64,000 bases of DNA from positions 1-64,000 of the forward strand of contig CAWDQN010000001.1 in NCBI GenBank assembly GCA_963804495.1. Direction: 5' to 3'. The notes under the pieces are model-generated. The model was not told where the DNA came from. It made no database searches and saw only the letters and a list, made by a program, of their open reading frames with translations. Each line of letters begins with the position of its first letter. Position 1 is the first letter of the stretch. This DNA is from Rhodovastum sp963804495. Its GTDB lineage: Bacteria > Pseudomonadota > Alphaproteobacteria > Acetobacterales > Acetobacteraceae. This document shows positions 1 to 7,147 of the stretch, one piece after another. The translations under genes and the position numbers were made by a program.

Positions 1-439
1 GCGCGGCGTCGAACGAAAGGCTGAGGTTTGGCAGCAGCCACGTCACGATCGATCGCGTGGTCGGGCCGCTGAGCCACGTCAGCGCTGCCGACTCCTCCCG
101 ACCCGGCAGCCGCCGGGGGCGTGCCCGTCTCGCCGTGACAGGACGCGACGTGCTGCCCGGGCCGTGACCCGCGACAACACCTGACCGCCTTCATCCCCGG
201 GTCTCCGTCGGTGCACGCCCCGGCGGCAGGCATGGCGCCTGGGCAGACAAAGGAAAATTTGCCGCCGACCACGCCCGCTACCGACCGATCAGGCCATCTG
301 ACCACAAACTCATGCGCACTTGCTGGGTCCATTCCCATGAGCAGAAGTGGGTCCGTTTCCGTGAGCGCTGAGGCCTACATGGGTCGAGAGACAGGCGCCG
401 CGCCGCTGGGTGCCGCAAGGCCGGCGCGGGGCCGAACCC
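1..439. other. No supported gene; possible 3' end of a truncated ORF
   Basis: An open frame runs on the plus strand from the window edge (position 3) to a TGA at 165-167, about 54 residues with coding-like composition, and may be the 3' end of a gene that starts outside the window. I cannot identify it. The rest of the stretch holds only the paired 19-bp repeats listed separately and no convincing gene. Confidence 0.4.
324..366 (+). repeat. Paired 19-bp direct repeats, IS21-like end
   Basis: TGGGTCCATTCCCATGAGC (324-342) and TGGGTCCGTTTCCGTGAGC (348-366) match at 16 of 19 bases with a 24-bp period. Regularly spaced TGGGTC repeats are typical of the multiple transposase-binding repeats at the ends of IS21-family elements. 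No istA or istB gene is nearby, so this would be an orphan end. The family assignment is an inference. Confidence 0.4.
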
Positions 440-726
440 TCACCGCAGGTTGGCGTGCTTCGCCGTCGCGGTGGTGCCGCTGGTCAGCACCTGTGCCACC
501 ATGAAGGGCAGCAGCGTCAGGCCCACGGCAACCGGCACGGTCAGGGTCGAGCCATCCAGGAACTGTACCGCGACATTGCCTGCGCTGGTGCAGATCAGGC
601 CAGCACCCGGCCGGGCGTGGCGGGCATGCCCACTGTCAGCGCAATGGCGCCGCGAGCGGACGCGTAGTCGAACACCGGCGCGAAGGGTTGGTCATCAGCC
701 CAGGCGCCGCCGGTGATTTGGGTCAT
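440..726 (-). pseudogene. Frameshifted small phage structural-type protein
   Basis: Starting at the ATG at 726, 43 codons read as a prophage-type small protein beginning MTQITGGAWADDQPFAPVFD, then hit a stop at 595-597. The adjacent frame continues with LICTSAGNVAVQFLDGST and ends at 440-442. The join resembles the short spike-base or tail-associated proteins of alphaproteobacterial phages and gene transfer agents. A frameshift near 597-612 breaks it. It lies downstream of two other phage-like genes in the same orientation. The function is a guess from general resemblance. Confidence 0.35.
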
Positions 727-753
727 TGCATCACTCCATCTCTGCCGCAGGGA

Positions 754-984
754 TCACCACGGAACCTCGTCATTCAGCACCGCCGCCACCCGCTCGGCCG
801 TAGGCTGCGGCGCGGCCGGCGACACGGACAGCGACAGAAACTTGCCGCGCTGGCCTTCCTTGACCCATCCGGACAGCCGGTACTTCACGCCGCCGATGGT
901 GATGTCCCCGCGGTAATCGGGTCGGGCCTCGTTGCCCTGCTTGTCGTTCCGGAACAGGGCGCCGCTGTTGTCGCGCGTGGTCAT
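754..984 (-). CDS. Small prophage/plasmid-type conserved protein
   Basis: This is an intact 76-residue protein beginning MTTRDNSGALFRNDKQGNEA and containing the core GGVKYRLSGWVKEGQRGKF followed by LSLSV. It resembles a short beta-rich protein family (GALF..., DYxG, W.KEG, KFLSLS) common in alphaproteobacterial prophages and plasmids and usually annotated as hypothetical. Its ATG overlaps the stop of the upstream terminase-like fragment in an ATGA arrangement, which supports translational coupling and a phage operon. Function unknown. Confidence 0.6.
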   Translation of the reverse strand: MTTRDNSGALFRNDKQGNEARPDYRGDITIGGVKYRLSGWVKEGQRGKFLSLSVSPAAPQPTAERVAAVLNDEVPW

Positions 985-1218
985 CCCCGTGCCCCCGGCG
1001 GATGCCTCACCTGGAGCTCGGCGAACGGATCGTAATCGGTGCCGTTCTGGTGCCCGCGCGCCGGCTGCGCTAGACCTGACCGGCCGATATAGTTCGGCTG
1101 CAGACCTTCAACGTGCAGACCAGAAACGATTAAGTATCGCGTGGCGTCCATCACGTGATCGTTCTTCTTCACGACGGCGCCCTTATCATCCCGCCGACGG
1201 AGCCGATATTGTTGATGT
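981..1218 (-). pseudogene. C-terminal fragment of a phage terminase large subunit-like protein
   Basis: The minus strand encodes HQQYRLRRRDDKGAVVKKND followed directly by HVMDATRYLIVSG. Phage terminase large subunits commonly end this way, with a basic RDDKG stretch and then NDHxMDATRY. Only about 75 C-terminal residues remain; no ATPase or nuclease motif is present. The homology stops close to 1219, where IS21-like repeats begin, so a mobile-element junction probably cut the gene. The family call rests on the C-terminal motif alone. Confidence 0.5.
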
Positions 1219-1259
1219 TCGCTAAGAACTGACCCGGGATTTGCACCGAGAAGTGACCC
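1219..1259 (-). repeat. Paired direct repeats with 24-bp period, IS21-like end
   Basis: Read on the minus strand, GGGTCACTTCTCGGTGC (1243-1259) and GGGTCAGTTCTTAGCGA (1219-1235) are imperfect copies spaced 24 bp apart. This is the same spacing as the pair at 324-366, but with a different sequence and opposite direction. They sit exactly where the terminase-like homology ends, consistent with an insertion-sequence terminus left after deletion of its transposase genes. Confidence 0.4.
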
Positions 1260-1358
1260 GCCTGCGAGTGTGTCTCCCGGCCTGGATCTGGGTCAAGTCA
1301 TGGCTTCTTCCTCCCGGGCACGGCGCGGGGGTTGCGGGCTGAGGGCCGGCAGGTCCGG

Positions 1359-1538
1359 TCAGTGACCGGTGAGGCCGCAGCCGTCGCCGGCTTTGACGAT
1401 GCGCCCGGTGGCGGTCATGGCGGCGAGGCGCGCGAAGAGGGTGGCGGTTCGGACGCGGCAGCAGGCACGCAGTTCGGCGAACGGGCGTGGCCGGTCGGCG
1501 CCGGCGAGGGCGGCGACGATGCGCTCGTCGATGGACGA
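1359..1538 (-). pseudogene. Winged-helix-like C-terminal fragment
   Basis: About 59 residues on the minus strand, from SSIDERIVAALAGADRPRPF to the stop, include FAELRACCRVRTATLFARLA. Their composition and spacing recall a small helix-turn-helix/winged-helix domain. The fragment is in a different frame from the adjacent transposase remnant and has no start of its own. It may be the end of another gene joined to the transposon debris. I do not recognise the parent protein. Confidence 0.3.
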
Positions 1539-1561
1539 GGGCGTGGGCTCGGGTTCCGACT

Positions 1562-2110
1562 GGTCAGCGGCTTGCCGCGCCAAGTCTGGGTGATATGGCA
1601 GAACATGCGGTGCTCGATCTTGTTCCACTTCGATGTTCCGGGCGGAAAGTGGCAGATCTGGAGCGTCAGGCCGGTTTCGTCGGCCAACTTCTGCAGTTCC
1701 ACCTTGAACAGCCGGACGCGCGAACCGTTGGAGCCGCCGCCATCTGCCGTGATCATCCACCGGTCGGCCGTCGGATACCGCTCCCGGCCCATCACATCCA
1801 GCCAGCGGCGGACCGAGTTGACCGAGAACTGTGCTGTGTCGTTATCGATTCCGACACTCACGCAGCCAGCATTAGCCGCAATGTCGTAGACACCATAAGG
1901 CACAACCTTGCCAGGCTCGGCATCGACGAAATCATGAACCTTGACCTGGTCGGGACAGCCTCGCGGTCGGTAGTCGCTGCCAACGTTCTTGCAGGGGCCG
2001 ATCAATTCCTTCTTCTTGGTGTCGATCGAAATTACCGGCTGCCCCGCCGCCTGGGCTGCGATGACGGCTGCGTTGATATGCTCGAACTGAGCGTCGCGAT
2101 CGGGATTGCG
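1562..2110 (-). pseudogene. ISAzo13-family transposase fragment
   Basis: From NPDRDAQFEHINAAV to RGKPL the minus strand gives the catalytic core of an ISAzo13-type (Rhodopirellula-type) DDE transposase. PVISIDTKKKELIG, ITADGGGSNGSR and HFPPGTSKWNKIEHR supply the D, D and E regions. The N-terminal DNA-binding part upstream of 2110 is degenerate, and the C-terminus is lost to a frameshift just past RGKPL near 1562. The element is therefore dead. No clear terminal repeats were found. Confidence 0.75.
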
Positions 2111-2741
2111 ACTGGCCAGACAGGGTGACCGCGTATGGACGATCGTTCCGAACCGATCGGCGGTTTCCAATCTTGGCGACGGCAAGGGCATCCGGCAAGA
2201 ACCCAGCGCGGAGGTGGCGCGGCATCCTCTTTTGTGCCGCCTCCATATGCGATTGCCCTGTCTGGACAGGTTGGCAGCCTGGCAATTCTGGTCTAGAGTT
2301 ACCGAGTGACACGGGCCGTCACCACCTTGGCGATGCGCATATGAATGCACCGGATGCGGATCGATAGCATGGACAGGCCACTGATCCCGATGCTTGCCAT
2401 CTCTCGGCTAGAGACTGCCTCACACGGTATGGCTGACCGCATCGCCGCAGTATGGCATGTGCATTCACTGTCTCCAAGGCGTGCCGACATTGCTGTCCAA
2501 TCCTTGTTCAAGGGCCTGCAGTTAGGCGCTGTGCTCGTGCTCGTTATCGGCGCGTGCAGCCGTAGTGATCGAAGCTGGCAAACTCCGGCACGGCCTATGT
2601 TCGCAACCTATGCTACGAACTTGCCGGCTGCGGGTGTTTCTACGACCTGGCGCTGCAATAGCTCCGGACCAACTCACAGCACCTGCTTAGCAATCAAGAC
2701 ACGCAACTCACAGCTCGGTTCTGGGTTTAGTTGATCATGAT
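2111..2741. other. Intergenic/degenerate stretch
   Basis: No convincing gene was found. Open frames here have non-coding-like composition and no recognisable motifs. The left part probably holds the decayed 5' portion of the ISAzo13-like transposase. GC content falls towards 2.7 kb, marking the entry into the AT-richer glycosyltransferase segment. Confidence 0.4.
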
Positions 2742-2839
2742 AGAATCGCTCGCATATCGAATTATCAATCAGGCAAAGATTTCAGGCGTACGAGCGGCCG
2801 ATTGTACGTTACCCTGATGGATTTCGGGGCGGTCCGGTA

Positions 2840-3895
2840 TTGGAAAATGAGGATGACGCAGCGCTTCGGCACACCAGAAATAAAATTCCCGTAGATAGTT
2901 TTCGTTCCGATGAAAATTATAACGAAATATTGAGCGGCGAGTACACTTATGCAGGCCCAATCTATGATCACTTCGGTCATTTTCTTGCGGAGATGGTTCA
3001 TCGCATTCTTCCGGCTAAAAAATTAGGATTGACACATCCTTACTTGTTTATTTCTACTCTCGGCTGGAATCCCTATCCTAGCTACGGTGAATTTCCGAAT
3101 GTTATAAAAGAGGTGCTTTCATTTTTAGAAGTCAAGCAACAGGATGTCCGCGTCATCGACAAAAACACGATCGTCGAGAAGCTTCACATCATCGAGGCCG
3201 GTTCCGATCTTGGTGGAGGTCCGAAGCCGGGTTATCTTGAGACTATCCGCCACTTCTGCGAGCGCCAACTAAATGGTATCCATGGCGCTACCAGACGCCC
3301 CGAAATGCTTTACGTTTCTCGGTCCGCGCTCGAGCCGCAAGGGAATATATTAGGAGAGATCTATTTCGAACAACACCTGGAGCGCGAGGGTTTTACAGTT
3401 TTTCGGCCCGAAGAATTCCGGTTCACGTCTCAGATGGACCACTATAGGAAGGCCAAAATTGTCATATTCCCAGAGGGTTCGGCCTGCCACGGGACGGAGC
3501 TAATGGGCACGAATATGATGGGCCGAACCTTCATTGTCCCCAGGCGTCGCGGCCAGATGCATATCTTTCAGAGGGTCGTCGAACCCCGATCAGCCTGCTT
3601 CAAGGCGATAGATGGCTGCGTTGAATACCTCGGCACGGCATCTGCGGACCGGCGCAACGGTACTCCACTTTCGCACATCGGAGTGTCGTGGATCGATATC
3701 GAATCGACCGTTGCTTTTTTCAGAAGCCACGGCTTGGCGCTTCTGCGCACCATTTCGGAAAAAGACTATGCGGAGGCCGCGGAGATTGACTTTCAGCGCT
3801 ACCTGACCTTCCAGGCCAGACCAGGTGCAGCTTGGAATGAGGAGTACGCCGCTGATCTCAAAGCCACTTTCGCGCAAAAGATGCTGAAACGCTGA
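2840..3895 (+). CDS. GT61-family (capsular polysaccharide type) glycosyltransferase
   Basis: About 351 residues. IYDHFGHFLAEMVHR near residues 41-55 matches the conserved GNFGHWL-type motif of family GT61 (formerly DUF563) glycosyltransferases. The later segment with YRKAKIVIFPEGSACHG resembles the GAGLxN-type region of the family. It probably transfers a sugar onto a surface polysaccharide. The TTG at 2840 is a tentative start: the frame stays open upstream to about 2742 (…YERPIVRYPDGF), so the true start may be earlier or the gene may be 5'-truncated. The first half is clearly AT-richer than its neighbours, and transposase remnants lie on both sides, suggesting horizontal acquisition. Confidence 0.7.
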   Translation: MENEDDAALRHTRNKIPVDSFRSDENYNEILSGEYTYAGPIYDHFGHFLAEMVHRILPAKKLGLTHPYLFISTLGWNPYPSYGEFPNVIKEVLSFLEVKQQDVRVIDKNTIVEKLHIIEAGSDLGGGPKPGYLETIRHFCERQLNGIHGATRRPEMLYVSRSALEPQGNILGEIYFEQHLEREGFTVFRPEEFRFTSQMDHYRKAKIVIFPEGSACHGTELMGTNMMGRTFIVPRRRGQMHIFQRVVEPRSACFKAIDGCVEYLGTASADRRNGTPLSHIGVSWIDIESTVAFFRSHGLALLRTISEKDYAEAAEIDFQRYLTFQARPGAAWNEEYAADLKATFAQKMLKR

Positions 3896-4023
3896 CATAT
3901 CTAATACAGCGCACCGGAAGCACCGACCCCATTTGCCGGCATGCCTCATGCGGCGAGCGGCTTGCCGGTTTTGGTTCACTTGAACGGTTTAGTGCAATGC
4001 TCCTTATCGGGTCTGACGGAAGA

Positions 4024-4483
4024 TCACGTCCGCTCCTGAATCCGCCAAATGCCCACATTTCGTGGCAAAACGCGCACCAAATGCCCCGTCATTTGGTTCG
4101 GGCCAAGGTCCTGCACCTGGTACGGCTGGTAGCCCTTGAACTGCGAGCCCGCCGGAGCTGTCACCCGGATTGCCTTGATCTCGGCGATGACCCGCGGTGT
4201 CACATTGCCACGGCCACGCGTCTTGCCTCGTATGCCCCGACGCTTTCGGCTCGGCCGCATCCTCCTTGCCACCGGGCTTGATCACCGGACGGCCCTTCCG
4301 GCCTTTGCGCCGGGCGATCTCGTCCCGCAGCACCGCCAGCAGCTTTTTCAATTCGGCCACTTCGCCCCGCAGCGCCGCCAACTCGGCGCCCAACACGGTG
4401 CGCGGCAGATCGGAGGGGGCGGTCGGCAGCGGCACGATCCGAGCGCACCGGACCCGGCCGCGTCGCGCCACGCCGGAAAGCAA
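4024..4483 (-). pseudogene. Transposase N-terminal remnant (frameshifted)
   Basis: The minus strand reads ELAALRGEVAELKKLLAVLR then DEIARRKGRKGRPVIKPGG in one frame. After a frameshift it continues as GNVTPRVIAEIKAIRVTAPA, GSQFKGYQPYQVQDL in another. This is the N-terminal coiled-coil and GSRFKGYE-like region of a transposase family widespread in proteobacteria. The catalytic domain is missing. No terminal repeats were identified. Confidence 0.5.
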
Positions 4484-4531
4484 AGGGCCGCCCGGGGTTT
4501 TGCCCCGCTCATGATAGTCTTCTACAGCAGG

Positions 4532-5605
4532 TCATGTCGCATGCCGACGTTCCGGAACGCCTTGGACAGGCGGCGGGCCCTGGCAGCCGAGAATTTCTGT
4601 CGCCAATTTCGTCAGCGGCCGTTCTACCTCCACTGCACCGATCAGCTTCGCTGCCCTTGGCATCCCATAGATCAGGCAGCTCGCCTCATCCTGGCCGAAG
4701 GTAGGTGCGCCAGACCGGCGCATCGCCAGAAGCCCGGCCGCCCCGTCCTGTCCCATGCCCGTCAGGATCACACCCACCGCATTCGGGCCAGCCGTCGCGG
4801 CGAACGAGTTGAACAGCACGTCCACAGAAGGCCGGTGACCGGACACCGGTGGCGCGTCAGAGAGACGGCAGCAGTAATGTCCCCCCGAGCGGGCCAACTC
4901 CAGGTGGTGGCTGCCGTTGGCAATGTAAACTGTCCCGGGGGTGACGAGGCGACCGTCGGTAGCCTCGACAACCGACATGCGGCAGCATTCATCGAGCCGC
5001 CGGGCGAAAGAAGCGGTGAACCCGGCGGGCATGTGCTGCGCCACCAGAATGGCGGGCGCATTGCCCGGCAGGGCACTGATCAGCGTGTGGAGCGCCTCCA
5101 CGCCGCCGGTGGAGGCCCCGACGGCAACGATGCGTCCTGCGGCGGACAGGCTGGGATCGAAGGCGAGCGGGGTGGACGTCACCTCCCGGCGGCTTTTTGC
5201 CTGCGGCCTGCTGGCGGCAGCGGTCTTCACAGTGGCGATCAACGCATCGCGCAGCGCCGTCACCCCCTGGCGGACGTCGATCAGCGGCTTGGCGATGCAG
5301 TCGACCGCCCCAAGCTCCAGCGCGCGCACCGTCGCCTCCGCCCCTTTCCGGCTCAGCGTCGAGACGACGACCACCGGCATTGGCCTGAGCGCCATCAGCT
5401 TCTCCAGGAAGCTCAGCCCGTCCATGCGCGGCATTTCGATGTCGAGGGTGAGCACGTCGGGGTTCAACGCCTTGATGCGCTCGCGCGCGATGAGCGGGTC
5501 GGACGCCGTGCCGACCACCTCGATGGCGGGATCACTTTGCAGTAGCTCGGTGAGCAGCTGGCGGATCAGAGCGGAGTCGTCCACAACCAGCACACGGATC
5601 GGCAT
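4532..5605 (-). CDS. cheB: Chemotaxis response regulator protein-glutamate methylesterase CheB
   Basis: 357 residues with an N-terminal receiver domain (VLVVDDSALIRQLL; phospho-acceptor Asp in LTLDIEMPRMDG) and a C-terminal methylesterase domain. The catalytic Ser lies in VAVGASTGGVEAL, His in LVAQHMPAGF and Asp in LTGMGQDGA. CheB removes methyl groups from, and deamidates, chemoreceptor glutamates or glutamines after phosphorylation by CheA. It is the last gene of the minus-strand che operon, 26 bp beyond cheD. No lesion was seen. Confidence 0.95.
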   Translation of the reverse strand: MPIRVLVVDDSALIRQLLTELLQSDPAIEVVGTASDPLIARERIKALNPDVLTLDIEMPRMDGLSFLEKLMALRPMPVVVVSTLSRKGAEATVRALELGAVDCIAKPLIDVRQGVTALRDALIATVKTAAASRPQAKSRREVTSTPLAFDPSLSAAGRIVAVGASTGGVEALHTLISALPGNAPAILVAQHMPAGFTASFARRLDECCRMSVVEATDGRLVTPGTVYIANGSHHLELARSGGHYCCRLSDAPPVSGHRPSVDVLFNSFAATAGPNAVGVILTGMGQDGAAGLLAMRRSGAPTFGQDEASCLIYGMPRAAKLIGAVEVERPLTKLATEILGCQGPPPVQGVPERRHAT

Positions 5606-5631
5606 GGGCGATCTCCCGTCCGTTACGAAAC

Positions 5632-6240
5632 CTAGCCGCCGCGGCCGGCTGCCGTGGCGGTCTGCAGGCTGTCCCGCTCGCCGGCCTCGCCGCTCCCTGT
5701 TGACAGCGCAAGGCGGGGCAGCCGTTGCATGAGGACGCGGCCGTTGGACGGGAAGTAGAGAATCCGTCTGGCATCGTCGCCGCGCAGGTCGCCGGCGGCA
5801 AACACCAGATTCGCAGCCACGATATAGCGCTCGACGAAGTCCGCGTTGTTGGGGCCGACCAGGCCGCCGCGACCAATCATTGTCGAGCCACCGAAGACCT
5901 TGATCTCCAGCCTCCCCAACTGCCCGCCACGCGCCACGATGTCGCCGATGAGTTGCGCCATGGCGACCGTGCCGTAACGCATGTCCGCCGATGCCGGAAC
6001 GGCGATGCCCTCCGCGCTGAAACCCGGCAGCATGAAGTGGTTCATGCCCCCGATCCCGGCGACGGGATCGCGAATGCAGGCGGCGATGCAGGAGCCGACC
6101 ACGGTCGCGATCATCTCCCCTGTGTCGTCGGTCACGTAGTGCTCACCGGGCTCGATCCAGACGGAGGTGACGCTGAATTGCGGGTCGTGAAACCGCGCAA
6201 GTCTCTGCTGGCCATCCGTCGGAGCCGTGTTGCCCGACAT
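5632..6240 (-). CDS. cheD: Chemoreceptor glutamine deamidase CheD
   Basis: 202 residues. The catalytic Cys lies in TVVGSCIAACIRD and His in GGMNHFMLP, and there is a Thr-containing VFGGSTMIG segment, as in the CheD family. CheD deamidates receptor glutamines to glutamates and can interact with CheC-type phosphatases; none is seen here. The ATG at 6238-6240 overlaps the cheR stop codon by one base (ATGA), indicating translational coupling. The start MSGNTAPTD is chosen from this overlap; a longer frame upstream is only the cheR shadow. Confidence 0.93.
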   Translation of the reverse strand: MSGNTAPTDGQQRLARFHDPQFSVTSVWIEPGEHYVTDDTGEMIATVVGSCIAACIRDPVAGIGGMNHFMLPGFSAEGIAVPASADMRYGTVAMAQLIGDIVARGGQLGRLEIKVFGGSTMIGRGGLVGPNNADFVERYIVAANLVFAAGDLRGDDARRILYFPSNGRVLMQRLPRLALSTGSGEAGERDSLQTATAAGRGG

Positions 6241-7139
6241 CACTTGACCTTCCTGTACGTACTGCGTCCGGCATTCTCGAAGCGGTCGCTGACCCGAAAC
6301 AAGGTCTCCGAGTGGCCGATGAACAACCAGCCACGCGGCTGCAGGATCTCGGCGAAACGCTCGAACAGCGCCGCCTGTGTGGGCTTGTCGAAATAAATCA
6401 CGACGTTGCGGCAGAAGACCACGTCGAACCAGCCGCGCATGGGCCAGGGACCGAGCAGGTTGAGATGGCGGAAGCGGACCAGCTCCTTCACGGTGTCCGC
6501 CATGACGAACTGCTGCCCGTCCGTCCGCTCCAGGTAGCGGAGCCGCAGATCCGGCGGGATCGGCTCGGCACGGGCGGCGTCGTAGCAGCCGGCCCGGCCC
6601 ACAGCGAGCACGTCGGTGTCGATGTCGGTCGCCAGAATGCGCGCGTCCCATTTGGCCAGGTCGGGCATTGCCCGCTGCGCGACCATTGCGATCGAGAACG
6701 GCTCCTCCCCCGTCGAGCAGCCGGCCGACCAGATCCGCAACCGGCGCGCCGCCCCCCGCCCAGCGGCGCCGATCAGTCCCGGCAGCACTTCCCGTTCGAG
6801 CGTCTCAAAATGGTGGCGCTCGCGGAAGAAGCCGGTGAGATTCGTTGTGATGGCGTTGACCAGCGCCGCATGCTCGGCCTCGGCGTCCGGGCCGTCGAGG
6901 ACAGCCAGGTACTCGGCGAAGCTGGCGAGACCAAGTACCCGGAGGCGTCGCCCCAGACGGCTGTAGACCAGTTCGCGCTTGTTCTCGCCCAGCACGATGC
7001 CGGTGGCGGCGCGCATGCGTTCGGCAATGGAGTTGAAGTCGCCGGCGGTAAGGGTGAACTCCCGCGCCTCGATGCTGGCGGGGGGCGTGCCGGCCGCCGG
7101 GGTTACCCGGTGGCGGCCGGCATCGGTACCATCCGGCAT
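6240..7139 (-). CDS. cheR: Chemotaxis protein methyltransferase CheR
   Basis: 299 residues. The N-terminal helical domain (about 28-95) is followed by an S-adenosylmethionine-binding methyltransferase domain with IWSAGCSTGEEPFSIAM, ILATDIDTDVL and DVVFCRNVVIYFDK motifs typical of CheR. It methylates conserved glutamates in chemoreceptors, opposing CheB. It lies 8 bp beyond the PAS-MCP stop and overlaps cheD by one base. It appears intact. Confidence 0.95.
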   Translation of the reverse strand: MPDGTDAGRHRVTPAAGTPPASIEAREFTLTAGDFNSIAERMRAATGIVLGENKRELVYSRLGRRLRVLGLASFAEYLAVLDGPDAEAEHAALVNAITTNLTGFFRERHHFETLEREVLPGLIGAAGRGAARRLRIWSAGCSTGEEPFSIAMVAQRAMPDLAKWDARILATDIDTDVLAVGRAGCYDAARAEPIPPDLRLRYLERTDGQQFVMADTVKELVRFRHLNLLGPWPMRGWFDVVFCRNVVIYFDKPTQAALFERFAEILQPRGWLFIGHSETLFRVSDRFENAGRSTYRKVK

Positions 7140-7147
7140 GGAATGCC

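Noticed and set aside
2345..2734. Open frame of 129 codons on the plus strand
   Set aside because: No motif, odd composition and position between transposon debris and an AT-rich island; likely non-coding.
4490..4515. Terminator of the che operon (GGGGTTTTGCCCC)
   Set aside because: The stem is short and no T-run follows on the minus strand, so it is not supported as an intrinsic terminator.
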